Shown here: positions 17,552 to 27,410 of the stretch, one piece after another
How positions within the stretch are numbered: the stretch's first letter is position 1
How the letters are laid out: the number at the start of each line of letters is the position of its first letter
Assembly (NCBI GenBank): GCA_020048405.1
Contig: JAIFMP010000044.1
Location: 1-52,538 of the forward strand
Direction: 5' to 3'
DNA: 52,538 nt
From: Hydrogenophaga sp.
GTDB lineage: Bacteria; Pseudomonadota; Gammaproteobacteria; Burkholderiales; Burkholderiaceae_C
Notes under the pieces: generated by a model
Databases searched by the model: none
Told to the model about the DNA's origin: nothing
Seen by the model: only the letters and a program-made list of their open reading frames with translations
Position numbers and translations under genes: made by a program

Positions 17552-17887
17552 ATGCACAACACCCAACCCACCCCGGTCAGCCAGCGGCTGACGGTTTTTG
17601 CCGTCGTGGCCTGCACCTTGTCCAGCGCATTGGCCAGCAACGCCGCCCACGCCCAAACCGTGCCCAATGGCCGACTGCTGGCATCGAACTGCTTCCAGTG
17701 CCACGGCACCAACGGCAAAGGCCCAGGCTTTGACAGCCTAGCCGGCAAATCGGCCGGCAGCATCTATGGCGACCTGAAGGAGTTTCAGACCGGCAAAGAG
17801 GGCAACGGCATCATGGCCAAACACGCGCTGGGCTACACCGACGCGCAACTGCAGGCCCTGTCGCAGTGGCTGTCCACACAACGCTGA
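17552..17887 (+). CDS. Class I c-type cytochrome, sulfide dehydrogenase subunit-like
   Basis: A 111-residue periplasmic monohaem cytochrome c. The signal peptide ends near NAAHAQ; the haem motif is CFQCH at 47-51 and a candidate axial Met is in GNGIMAKHALGY. The next gene, 14 bases downstream, is a flavocytochrome c sulfide dehydrogenase-type flavoprotein, so this is most likely its electron-accepting haem subunit. FccA of some bacteria is dihaem; this one has one haem site. Electrons would pass to a soluble or membrane cytochrome chain. Confidence 0.8.
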   Translation: MHNTQPTPVSQRLTVFAVVACTLSSALASNAAHAQTVPNGRLLASNCFQCHGTNGKGPGFDSLAGKSAGSIYGDLKEFQTGKEGNGIMAKHALGYTDAQLQALSQWLSTQR

Positions 17888-17901
17888 GCCGGGAGCCCAC
17901 C

Positions 17902-19296
<1,395 letters not shown>

Positions 19297-19313
19297 CAAC
19301 ACTTCCCGCCGTA

Positions 19314-19350
19314 GCAAGGCCCTGTTTTCAAAGAGAAAACAGGGCCTTGC
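19314..19350 (+). terminator. Strong hairpin after the flavoprotein gene
   Basis: A perfect 16-base stem (19314-19329 and 19335-19350; GCAAGGCCCTGTTTTC with its complement) closes a 5-base loop, 18 bases after the stop codon. It lacks a T-run, so it may act with Rho or protect the 3' end rather than be a textbook intrinsic terminator. Confidence 0.65.
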
Positions 19351-19360
19351 GCTTATCTGC

Positions 19361-19440
19361 GTTGACTTTTCAGCTACATAATTAAATAGATAGCAAACTT
19401 TCCATATAAATAAAGCAGTAGAGGCATATTTGGTTATCAG
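19361..19440. repeat. Degenerate Comamonadaceae-type intergenic element
   Basis: The AT-rich stretch reads TTTTCAGCTACATAAT, then ATAGATAGC, then AAAGCAGTAGAGGCATATTT. This resembles the AGCTA...TAGC...AGCGCTAGAGGC elements common between genes in this family. It may also supply promoter-like sequence for the damaged hsdM gene downstream. Confidence 0.4.
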
Positions 19441-19542
19441 GCCATGCGCCTGCGAGTAACGCTGTTTGCCAAGCCGGGCCAAGCGGTAACATGCTTGAGA
19501 ACACCCCCAGACCCACCGACCGCCCGTCGGACGCCCACCCGC

Positions 19543-21316
19543 ATGACAGCCGCCAAACTCACCCTCGCCCGCCTCGAAAGCCTGCTCATGACCGCCTGCG
19601 ACGCGCTGCGCGGCAACATGGACGCCAGCGAGTACAAGGAATACATCTTTGGCATCTTGTTTTTGAAGCGCGCCAGCGACCTGTTCGACCAGCGCCAGGC
19701 CGACATCCGCCAGCAAGCCCAAGCCGACGGGCTGACCGAGGCCGACACCCTGCAACTGCTGGAAGACCCCGACCAATACTCAGGCCCCTACTTCTTCGTC
19801 CCCAAACGCGCCCGCTGGAACACCCCCTGGGCCGAAGCCACACCAGACAAAGACGGCAAGCTGGTGGTCACCCAGCACCCCGCACTGAAGCACGTCAAAG
19901 AAAACGTAGGCTCCGCGCTCAACAAAGCCTTGGAAGCCCTGGAAGACGACAACCCCGACGCCCTGCAAGACGTGCTGAAAGGCACCATCAACTTCAACCG
20001 CAAAATTGGCCAGACCACGCTGGACGACGACACCCTGGTCGATTTCATTCAGAACTTCGACAAGATCCCGCTCAAAGACAGCGACTTTGAATTCCCCGAT
20101 CTGCTGGGTGCCGCCTACGAATGGCTCATCAAATATTTTGCCGACTCTGCCGGCAAAAAAGCCGGTGAGTTCTACACCCCCGCCGAGGTGGTGCGCATCT
20201 GCGTTGAAATTTGCGACCCCCAAGAAGGCATGAGCGTGTACGACCCCACCGTGGGGTCGGGCGGCATGCTGATTCAGGCCCGCGACTACCTGCGCGAACA
20301 CGGCGCCGACGCATCCGAGCTGGCCCTGTACGGCCAGGAAAAAATGGGCACCACCTGGTCCATTTGCAAAATGAACATGCTGCTGCACGGCATTGGCCCA
20401 GCACCCCGGCGTGCAACACGCCCAGGCCCAATTCATGGCCACGCTGCAAAGCTGGTGGCAGCAGCACCTGCCGCTGGTGGAAGCCCTGGCCCCCGATACC
20501 AACAACCCCGAGGCCAAAGCAAACAGCGTGTACGCCCTGCGGTCACAACTGCTGGCCAGCATCGAGCGCACCCTGGCCAACCCAGCAGCCGGGCAAACCC
20601 TGCTCAACCGCTTTCAGGTGCGCGGCGCATTTGCCAACTTCATGCAACAACTGGCGGCAGACCTCAAATCCATCGCCGCCAGCGGCTGGGGGGCCGAGCT
20701 GATACCCGACCAGGACATTCTGCAAAGCCAGTTTCCCCAAGTGCTGGCCGAGCTGGAGCAACAGCACGCCCGCCTGGCAGAACTGCAAGCCCTGTTTGCC
20801 GCCGCCAGCGAAGACGAGTTTGAAGACACCGAACAAGACGGGGTAAGCAGCGGCGTGCTGCCCGCCGACGAAGTGAAAGCCCTGAAAGCCAGCCTGAAAG
20901 AAGCCAAAGGCCAACTCAAACTGGCCAAGCGCGATGCCGCCTTGGGGCATCCCGCCACCCTGCAACGCGAAGTGGAAGGGATTGAGGCCCAACTGGCCCG
21001 CCACAAAAAGCTGGAAGACGAGGCCAAGGCGCTGAAGGTGCTGATCAAAAGCACCACCCACAACCGCGATGCCCTGGTGGCCCAGGCCCGCGCCAAGATA
21101 GACAGCAACGAAGCCCGCCAGGTCATCACCGAACGGCTGGGCACCGTGCTGCTGGACAGCTACCGCCACTACCTGCGGGCAGACCAACGCGCCTGCGTGG
21201 GAAACATAGAAAACCTGTGGCGCAAATACGCGGTGACGGCGCGGCAGATTGAGGCCGAGCGGGATGCCGCGGCGGCACAGTTGCAGCGGTTCTTGGTGGA
21301 GTTGGGGTATGAGTGA
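19543..21316 (+). pseudogene. hsdM: Type I restriction-modification methylase subunit, internally deleted
   Basis: The N-terminal part (from ATG 19543) is intact Hsd[46 protein letters not shown] and the SAM-binding [14 protein letters not shown]. After MNMLLHGIG at about 20398 the frame jumps to the far C-terminal region ([18 protein letters not shown]), which runs to 21316. The catalytic NPPY/F segment and about 230 residues in between are missing, and the two parts are in different frames. The product cannot methylate DNA. The stop overlaps the hsdS start, as in an intact hsdMS operon. No hsdR is present. Confidence 0.85.
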
Positions 21317-22160
21317 CCAAAGCATTTGGAAAGAAGTGCGTCTGGGTGCGTTAGCACGTGGTGTACGCGGTGTTGCTTATCAGCCAGAAAATTTGCTTTC
21401 GGAACCATCTGCAACATCAGTCACCTTGCTACGGTCAACCAACATCCAAAATTCCCGTCTGACTTTTGATGACGTTCAGTTTGTCCCTGAATGGCTTGTC
21501 TCCCCTACCCAAATCTTGGAGCTTGGTGATATCGCAGTTTGTATGTCCAACGGGAGTAAAGCCCTGGTTGGCAAGGCAGCTCGCTTTTCTACAGAGCGGC
21601 CTCAAGCCCACACCGTTGGTGCTTTCTGCTCAGTTTTCAAACCGCTGAGTAGAGATGAGGCAGAGTTCGTCTTTCATTTATTTCAAAGCGAGCGGTATCT
21701 ACAGCATGTTGACTTTGCGCTTGCGGGAAGCGCAATCAACAACTTAAAAAACTCTAGCATTGAGAGCTTGGTTTTCTGCATACCTGCTGACGGCCAGCAT
21801 CGAAAGAAGTTGGCAACAATTCTTTCTTGCATCGACACCGCCATCGAAAAAACCGAAGCCATGATTGCCAAACACCAGCAAATCAAGGCGGGCCTGATGC
21901 ACGACCTGTTCACCCGTGGCGTGCTGCCCAACGGCCAACTCCGCCCACCCCGCAGCGAGGCACCGGAGCTGTATCAGGAAACAGCGATTGGGTGGATTCC
22001 GCGAGATTGGCGGCTTGTACAGGCTAGCGATGTGTGCTCCCTCATCACCAAAGGAACAACGCCCGCAGCACACGACATGTGGCAAGAGGGTGAGGGCAGG
22101 CGATGTACGCCACCACGGCCAGGGCAACCAGCGCAGCCAGCCAGGTGTGGTTGTGTTTGA
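21309..22160 (+). pseudogene. hsdS: Type I restriction-modification specificity subunit, 3'-truncated
   Basis: Starts at an ATG overlapping the hsdM stop. The first target-recognition domain is present, followed by the central conserved helix (KLATILSCIDTAIEKTEAMIAKHQQIKAGLMHDLFTRGV) and the start of the second recognition domain (IGWIPRDWRLVQASDVCSLITKGTTP). HsdS homology fades at about 22075-22105, where the sequence becomes the antisense of a cytochrome b gene; the frame then runs on to a chance stop at 22160. A normal HsdS is about 400-430 residues, so about 40 percent is lost. Confidence 0.8.
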
Positions 22161-22779
22161 CCAGATCGGGGCCACGGCCTGGCGTGCGGCCGGTGAGCAT
22201 GGGCGTGGTCAGGTTGGTGCGCCGCCACAGGCTGAACGCGGCCAAGGCACCCAAGTGCGCCAGCACCAGCCACAGGAAGGCTTCGCCAGCGGCTTCATGG
22301 AGCTCTCCAAGCACATCGGCCCAGTCGATGCCCCACAGGCTGCCGCCCCATTCGTTGAAACTGGCGTAACCGGTCAGCGTGACGGGCACCACGGCCACCA
22401 TGAGCGCCGCCACGGCCAGCACCATGAATAGGTTTTGCCCCTGGCGCCAGTTGACATTGCCCGGCGTGGGTGAGCGCCACAGGCTGCGCAGCCAATCGGG
22501 CCCACCCCGGAGTTTGGACAACAGGGCCGACAAGCGCACCTGCCGGGGCCCCACCAGCCCGTACACCACGCGAAACGCCAGCAACCCGGCCATGGTGTAG
22601 CCCAGCGTGACGTGCAGCATGCGCCAGCGCTCGCCGTCGGCGCTCAGGTACGCGCCCAAAAAACTGAGGGCAAACAGCCAGTGGAACACGCGGGTGGGCG
22701 CATCTATCACGCGGCGGGTGGGGGTGCTGACGGGCGTTTGGGGCACAGCGCCCACGGCGGAAGAAACCGAAGCATTCAT
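22045..22779 (-). CDS. Cytochrome b561-type membrane protein, altered C-terminus
   Basis: A 244-residue integral membrane cytochrome b with about four to five helices. Candidate haem-ligand His residues are in APTRVFHWLFALSF, RWRMLHVTLGYTMAG, LGELHEAAGEAFLWLVLAHLGA. It closes an operon with a dihaem cytochrome c and a DUF1924 (SHP-like) cytochrome and would link them to the quinone pool. The C-terminal ~18 residues (ACPHPLATCRVLRALFLW) look foreign: they lie over the junction with the truncated hsdS gene, so the original end was probably replaced by a deletion. Haem-binding parts are unaffected. Confidence 0.8.
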   Translation of the reverse strand: MNASVSSAVGAVPQTPVSTPTRRVIDAPTRVFHWLFALSFLGAYLSADGERWRMLHVTLGYTMAGLLAFRVVYGLVGPRQVRLSALLSKLRGGPDWLRSLWRSPTPGNVNWRQGQNLFMVLAVAALMVAVVPVTLTGYASFNEWGGSLWGIDWADVLGELHEAAGEAFLWLVLAHLGALAAFSLWRRTNLTTPMLTGRTPGRGPDLVKHNHTWLAALVALAVVAYIACPHPLATCRVLRALFLW

Positions 22780-22790
22780 GTCATTCCCCT

Positions 22791-23303
22791 TCAGTCATCC
22801 AGAAAAGCAGCACGGAAGCGTTCGTCCAACCCTTTGGGAAAGCGCACGCTGTCGTCGTCGTAGTTGCCTTTGTCGGAGGCGTGTTTCCACACCTGGGGGC
22901 TGTCGATCTTGCGGTGCTTGCGCTCGAACCACGCGCTGCGGGTGATGCGGTCATCAGGCGGGGTGTCGGTGGTGTGCACCCGTTTGTAGGTGCCCGCATG
23001 GGTTTGCAGCCAGCCGCCGATTTGCTTGACGCTGGCCGCATCCAGCGAGGCGTCAGAGCCGTAATGTTTGTCCAGCGAGCCCATCATGCGTTGCCACGAT
23101 GCGGCGGGCAGCAGCCCGGGCGGGTAGGCCAGGTGGCAGGCGGCGCACTCCTGGTTGTAGAGCTTGAGTTCGTTGCGGGGCAGCAGGTTGCGGCTGTCGG
23201 CGTGGGCTGCCAGCGGCACTGCAGCAGCCAGCACAACGCCTGCCAGCCATGCGCTGGTGTGTCGGATGGGGTTCGCGGCATTCATGTTGGTCAGGCCTTT
23301 CAT
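22791..23303 (-). CDS. Dihaem cytochrome c (DHC family)
   Basis: A 170-residue periplasmic cytochrome of the DHC family (pfam09626 type). After the signal peptide (LAGVVLAAAVPLAAHA) come NELKLYNQECAACHLAYPPGLLP with the first haem motif CAACH, and SWQRMMGSLDKHYGSDASL. A second classical CxxCH is not obvious, so haem two is either absent or bound unusually; ITRSAWFERKHRKI is the conserved C-terminal block. The ATG at 23303 overlaps the stop of the DUF1924 gene (ATGA); an ATG at 23285 is an alternative. DHC proteins reduce SHP. Confidence 0.8.
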   Translation of the reverse strand: MKGLTNMNAANPIRHTSAWLAGVVLAAAVPLAAHADSRNLLPRNELKLYNQECAACHLAYPPGLLPAASWQRMMGSLDKHYGSDASLDAASVKQIGGWLQTHAGTYKRVHTTDTPPDDRITRSAWFERKHRKIDSPQVWKHASDKGNYDDDSVRFPKGLDERFRAAFLDD

Positions 23304-23716
23304 TTGAGGTTGACGAGGTAAGCCATCACGTCGGCCTTTTCAGCGGCGGTGCATTCGCGGCTGAGCACGTCTTTGCAGTTGCGGCGGAACCACTTGTCCA
23401 CCTTGGCCACCTCGGTGAAGGCTTTGGCAATGGCTTTGCCGGTGTTGGCGTGTTTGCCCTCGGTGGTGGGAGGTGCGTTGTGGCACGAGGCACAGCTCCA
23501 CTCGCCGCCGTGCTTGGCATTGAAGAAAACCTTGCCGCGATCGGCCGACGCGGGGACGCCTGCCTCCACCGTCCAGCGCTTGAGTTGCTCGGCGGGGGTG
23601 GTGTCGGCAGCCCACACAGGGGCAGACACACACAGCGTGGTGGCCAGGGCGGCCAGCACTGACCGCAGCCGGGTGGATGCGGCTCCGTGTGCCGGGTATG
23701 AAGAAAAGAGGGTCAT
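23300..23716 (-). CDS. DUF1924 cytochrome c, SHP (sphaeroides haem protein)-like
   Basis: A 138-residue periplasmic cytochrome starting at ATG 23716, preceded by GGAG. A signal peptide ends near APVWA; the haem motif is CASCH in GGEWSCASCHNAPP. The C-terminal region (WFRRNCKDVLSRECTAAEKADVMAYL) has the Cys pair and ending typical of SHP. SHP is a high-spin cytochrome that binds oxygen or nitrogen species at haem. With the dihaem cytochrome and cytochrome b it forms a three-gene operon, with a two-component system divergent from it. Confidence 0.8.
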   Translation of the reverse strand: MTLFSSYPAHGAASTRLRSVLAALATTLCVSAPVWAADTTPAEQLKRWTVEAGVPASADRGKVFFNAKHGGEWSCASCHNAPPTTEGKHANTGKAIAKAFTEVAKVDKWFRRNCKDVLSRECTAAEKADVMAYLVNLK

Positions 23717-23771
23717 GGGGGGCTCCGTGTCAAACAACTGAAGGAATGCCGCCAGTGTTGAATTGCGCGCT

Positions 23772-23808
23772 TGAACGCCACCTGAAACCCGCGTTCAGGT
23801 GGCGTTCA
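23772..23808. promoter_or_regulatory. 15-bp perfect inverted repeat, likely response-regulator site
   Basis: TGAACGCCACCTGAA (23772-23786) is repeated as its exact complement TTCAGGTGGCGTTCA at 23794-23808. Each arm contains two GTTCA-like half-sites 11 bases apart, the spacing used by OmpR-family regulators. It lies midway between the divergent SHP operon and the PepSY/response-regulator genes, so the neighbouring regulator probably controls both. Confidence 0.6.
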
Positions 23809-23856
23809 GAAAGGCACGCCCACAATCCCCCAACCTTGCGTTTGCCACACCCCACC

Positions 23857-24189
23857 ATGTCCACTGCCTCCACCCACATTCGACATTGCGCCATGGCCTT
23901 GCTGTGCATGTGTCTGGTGGGCCCGGGCACAGCTCTGGCCAGTGATGACAACGACCACGAACGGGCCCGTCAGGCCATGGTGCGCGGCGATGTGTTGCCG
24001 CTCAAGCGCGTGATGGAGCGCCTCGACACCCTGCGACCAGGTGGGAACATCCTGGAAGTGGAGCTGGAACAGCATGGCGGGCGCTGGGTGTACGAAATCA
24101 AGCAGCTGGAACCCGGCGGGCAGATCGTCAAAATCAAACTCAACGCCAAAACCGGTGACCTGCTGGAAGTGAAAGAGCGCAAGCGCTGA
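23857..24189 (+). CDS. PepSY-domain periplasmic protein
   Basis: A 110-residue exported protein. ATG 23857 gives a signal peptide ending TALA; the mature part is a single PepSY domain: ARQAMVRGDVLPLKRVMERL, GNILEVELEQHGGRWVYEIK and a GQIVKIKLNAKTGDLLEVKER end. It is the first gene of an apparent operon with a response regulator and histidine kinase, 33 bases ahead. PepSY proteins next to QseBC-like systems are thought to modulate the kinase sensor in the periplasm. Confidence 0.85.
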   Translation: MSTASTHIRHCAMALLCMCLVGPGTALASDDNDHERARQAMVRGDVLPLKRVMERLDTLRPGGNILEVELEQHGGRWVYEIKQLEPGGQIVKIKLNAKTGDLLEVKERKR

Positions 24190-24222
24190 CAACTCGCACC
24201 CCCACACCACGAGAAATGCCCC

Positions 24223-24885
24223 ATGCGCGTGCTGCTGGTTGAAGACGAACCCACCCTGAACCGCCAGCTGGACCTGGCCCTGCAAAACGCCGGTTATGCC
24301 GTGGACGTGAGCGTGAACGGCCGCGACGCCTGGGTGCTGGGCGACACCGAGCCCTTTGACGCCGTGGTGCTGGACCTTGGCCTGCCGCACATGGACGGCC
24401 TCACGGTGCTCAAGCGCTGGCGCGCCGCCGGGCGCACCATGCCTGTGCTGATACTCACGGCCCGCGACAACTGGCACGAAAAGGTGGCCGGCATCGACGC
24501 CGGGGCCGACGACTACCTGACCAAACCCTTCCACACCGAAGAACTGCTGGCGCGCCTGCGCGGGCTGATACGCCGCGCCAGCGGGCTGGCGTCGTCGTTG
24601 CTGGTGTGCGGCCCGGTGGAGCTGGACACCCGCACCAGCCGCGTGATGCTGGACGGCCAGCACCTGGCACTGACCAGCCACGAGTTCAAGGTGCTGGCCT
24701 ACCTCATGCACCACCCGAATGCGGTGGTGTCGCGCACCGAACTGACCGAGCACATTTACGCCCAAGACTTCGAGCGCGACTCCAACACCATCGAGGTGTT
24801 TGTGGGCCGTCTGCGCAAAAAGCTGCCCCCAGACCTGATCGAGACCGTGCGGGGCCTGGGCTACCGGCTGGTGGTGCCCACGTGA
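24223..24885 (+). CDS. OmpR-family response regulator (QseB/TctD type)
   Basis: A 220-residue two-domain regulator. The receiver has the acidic pair in LLVEDEP, phospho-acceptor Asp51 in AVVLDLGLP, the Thr in LILTARD and Lys in LTKPF. The C-terminal winged helix carries LTSHEFKVLAYLMHHP and SNTIEVFVGRLRKKL...IETVRGLGYRL. It overlaps the histidine kinase start by GTGA. The inverted/direct repeat at 23772-23808 is a likely binding site. Confidence 0.92.
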   Translation: MRVLLVEDEPTLNRQLDLALQNAGYAVDVSVNGRDAWVLGDTEPFDAVVLDLGLPHMDGLTVLKRWRAAGRTMPVLILTARDNWHEKVAGIDAGADDYLTKPFHTEELLARLRGLIRRASGLASSLLVCGPVELDTRTSRVMLDGQHLALTSHEFKVLAYLMHHPNAVVSRTELTEHIYAQDFERDSNTIEVFVGRLRKKLPPDLIETVRGLGYRLVVPT

Positions 24886-26318
24886 ACAACCCACTGCCCA
24901 CCCGTTGGCGCGGCTCGCTGCAGTGGCGGGTTTTGGCAGTGACGCTCGCAGGTGTGGCCGTGGCGCTGGTGCTGGCCGGGGTGTTGCTGCACAACCTGTT
25001 CAGCGAACACACACACCGCCAGTTCGAGGCCGAGCTGGGCATCCACCTGGAGCAACTCACCGCCCGGCTCGAATTTGACGCACAAGGCCAGCCTTTGGTG
25101 GACGCAGCCCGGCTGAGCGACCCGCGCTGGGTCAAGCCGTTTTCGGGCCGTTACTGGCAGATCGAGACCTACCCGCACACCTCACCGGCGGAAGCCGCCG
25201 GGCATGCCACACCCGCGCTGCGCTCGCGCTCGCTGTGGGACGAGGTGCTGCGCCTGCCGCCCGATGTGGTGGCCGATGGCGCGGTACACCGGCACGCCAT
25301 CACCGGCCCCTCGGGGCAGCCCCTCGTGGCCCTGGAGCGAACGGTGCGCCCGCCAGACGGCCAGGCCAGCGCCTGGACACTGGTGGTGGCCGCAGATGCC
25401 ACGGCCACACAGGCCGCCATTGCGCACTTTGACCGCGTGCTGGCCGCCTCGCTGGCCGTCCTGCTGGTGTTGCTGGGGCTGGCGGCGGTGGCGCAGGTGC
25501 GCGTGGGTTTGTCGCCCTTGCGGGCGCTGCAAAGGGCAGTGGCTGCGCTGGAACAAGGGCAAGTAGCCCGCCTGCAAGGGCGGTTTCCGGCCGAGGTGCA
25601 ACCGCTGGTGGACGGTTTCAACCGCACCTTGCAGCGCCAGGAAGACGGGCTGGCCCAGGCCCGCACCCAGGCGGGCAACCTGGCGCATGCCCTCAAAACC
25701 CCGCTGGCGGTGTTGCGCCACGCGGCCGACCACGCCCGGCAGGCCATACCCAACGCGCCAGACGCGCCGCTGCACAGCCTGGGCCAACAAATACACGAAC
25801 AGGTCAGCAAAGCGCAGCAGCACATCGACTGGCACCTGCGCCGCGCCCGCTCGGCCGCACACGCGGTGGCCACACAGCGGCCGCGCTGTGCCCTGCTGCC
25901 CACGCTGCAAGGCCTGCAGCGGGTGATGGAAAAGGTACACGCCCAGCGCCAGCTTCAGATCACGCTGACCAGCGAAGCCACCGATACGCACGTCAACATC
26001 GAACAGGAAGACCTGCACGAACTGCTGGGCAACCTGGTGGACAACGCCTGCAAATGGGCCCGCAGCCGCGTGCACATTCAGGTGGATGGCACTGGCAACG
26101 TGGCGGTGGAAGACGACGGGCCCGGTGTGCCCGAGGCGCAACGCGCCCACATGCTCAAGCGCGGCGAGCGGCTGGACGAATCCACCCCCGGCTCGGGCCT
26201 GGGCCTGGCCATCGTGGCCGAGCTGGCCGGGCTGTACGGTGCCGAACTGGTGTTGGGCGACAGCCCGTTGGGCGGCCTGCGGGCACGTCTGGTGTGGCCA
26301 TTGCCTGCCACGCCCTGA
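24882..26318 (+). CDS. Sensor histidine kinase (QseC-like)
   Basis: A 478-residue membrane kinase starting at a GTG that overlaps the regulator stop. TM1 is at about 16-37, then a ~150-residue periplasmic domain, TM2 near 190-210 and HAMP. The phospho-acceptor is His in NLAHALKTPLAVLRH, the N-box NLVDNACKWARS, the G1 box DDGPGVP and G2 GSGLGLAIV. The HALKTPL H-box is that of the PhoQ-like subgroup. It should act with the adjacent regulator and perhaps the PepSY protein. Confidence 0.9.
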   Translation: MNNPLPTRWRGSLQWRVLAVTLAGVAVALVLAGVLLHNLFSEHTHRQFEAELGIHLEQLTARLEFDAQGQPLVDAARLSDPRWVKPFSGRYWQIETYPHTSPAEAAGHATPALRSRSLWDEVLRLPPDVVADGAVHRHAITGPSGQPLVALERTVRPPDGQASAWTLVVAADATATQAAIAHFDRVLAASLAVLLVLLGLAAVAQVRVGLSPLRALQRAVAALEQGQVARLQGRFPAEVQPLVDGFNRTLQRQEDGLAQARTQAGNLAHALKTPLAVLRHAADHARQAIPNAPDAPLHSLGQQIHEQVSKAQQHIDWHLRRARSAAHAVATQRPRCALLPTLQGLQRVMEKVHAQRQLQITLTSEATDTHVNIEQEDLHELLGNLVDNACKWARSRVHIQVDGTGNVAVEDDGPGVPEAQRAHMLKRGERLDESTPGSGLGLAIVAELAGLYGAELVLGDSPLGGLRARLVWPLPATP

Positions 26319-26329
26319 GGGCAGGCCGC

Positions 26330-27181
26330 TCAGCGCAGGGGGGCGTGGTCCAGGTCGGGGCACTTCCAGGGGTCGAGGTGGGTCATCAGGTGCAACACGC
26401 GGTGGCGCTGCATGATGCGGTCGCGGGCTTCCACGGCGATGTCGTGCCCGGCCTCGACCGTGAGGGTGCCGTCCACCTCCAAGTGGGCGTCCACCACGAT
26501 CATGTCGCCCATTTTTCGAGTTTTGAGGTCGTGCACGCCTTTCACACCGGGGGTGTCTAGCAGCGTCTGGCGGATGGCTTTGACCTCTTCCTCGTCCACG
26601 GCGCGGTCCATCAGGTCGTGCAGGGCGTCCCAGGTGAACCCCCAGCCCATGCGAGCCACCATCAGCCCCACGATGAGCGCCGCGATCGGGTCCAGGATGG
26701 GATAACCGGCCAGATTGCCTGCAATGCCCAGGCCCACCACCAGTGAAGACGCCGCATCGGAACGCGCATGCCACGCGTTGGCCACCAGCATGCTCGACTT
26801 CACCCGCTTGGCCACCGCCAGCATGTAGCGAAACAACAGCTCTTTGCACACCAGCGCGCCCATGGCCACCCACAGGGCGGACAGGTGCACAGGCTCCAGC
26901 TTCTCGGGCGACTGGATCTTGCCCACGGCCGACCACAACATTCCCAGGCCCACGGCCAGCAGCAGCAAACCCAGCACCAGAGAGGCTGCAGTTTCAAACC
27001 GCTGGTGCCCGTAGGGATGGTCTTCATCGGCGTCTTTGCGGGCATGGTGCCCGGCCAGCAGCACCACAAAGTCGGACACCAGGTCTGACAGGGAGTGGAT
27101 GCCATCGGCAATCAGTGCCTGCGACTTGGTGAGAACACCCGCGCCAATCTGCAGCACGGTCAACAACACATTGACTGCCAC
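26330..27181 (-). CDS. Cation diffusion facilitator (CDF) metal efflux protein, N-terminus frameshifted
   Basis: A 283-residue CDF transporter (FieF/CzcD type) that exchanges divalent metal for protons. Metal-site residues are visible in ADGIHSLSDLVSD and NAWHARSDAASS, with six hydrophobic segments and a C-terminal metal-chaperone-like domain (VVDAHLEVDGTLTVEAGHDIA, VLHLMTHLDP). The only start in this frame is a weak GTG inside the first helix (VSVAVNV). About 25 residues are open in another frame upstream (from TTG 27257, LKFTDLADDREDDLHS) and one extra C near 27213 would join them. So the N-terminus is probably frameshifted. It is convergent with the kinase gene. Confidence 0.75.
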   Translation of the reverse strand: MAVNVLLTVLQIGAGVLTKSQALIADGIHSLSDLVSDFVVLLAGHHARKDADEDHPYGHQRFETAASLVLGLLLLAVGLGMLWSAVGKIQSPEKLEPVHLSALWVAMGALVCKELLFRYMLAVAKRVKSSMLVANAWHARSDAASSLVVGLGIAGNLAGYPILDPIAALIVGLMVARMGWGFTWDALHDLMDRAVDEEEVKAIRQTLLDTPGVKGVHDLKTRKMGDMIVVDAHLEVDGTLTVEAGHDIAVEARDRIMQRHRVLHLMTHLDPWKCPDLDHAPLR

Positions 27182-27410
27182 GCTGACCCAGGTGCTGCGG
27201 CTCTTGCGGTGAGTGCAGATCGTCTTCGCGGTCGTCGGCCAGATCGGTGAATTTCAAGGTGTGGTCGGCTCAGGGCCGTTGTGTGGTGGAGGCTGCGCAC
27301 ATTACACCCTCGCAGGGTTACCTCACTCTTAACTTCCTGGCGGGCAGCCCATCAGTGCTGATGGGGCCGGGTTAAGCCCTCTTTCATTTAGGGTTTTTAC
27401 ATTGGCCTAC
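27182..27410. other. Promoter-like gap before the PepSY_2/cytochrome b561 genes
   Basis: About 230 bases including the lost 5' end of the cation-efflux gene. A short hairpin CCCATCAGTGCTGATGGG lies at about 27348, and TTAACTTCC (27329) and GGTTAAGCC (27370) are TTAA half-sites of the kind OmpR-family regulators bind. The rest shows nothing distinct. Confidence 0.35.

Noticed and set aside
25182-26936. A 584-codon minus-strand frame
   Set aside because: It lies antisense to the histidine kinase and runs into the cation-efflux gene; Arg/Gly/His-rich composition and no domain. High-GC shadow.
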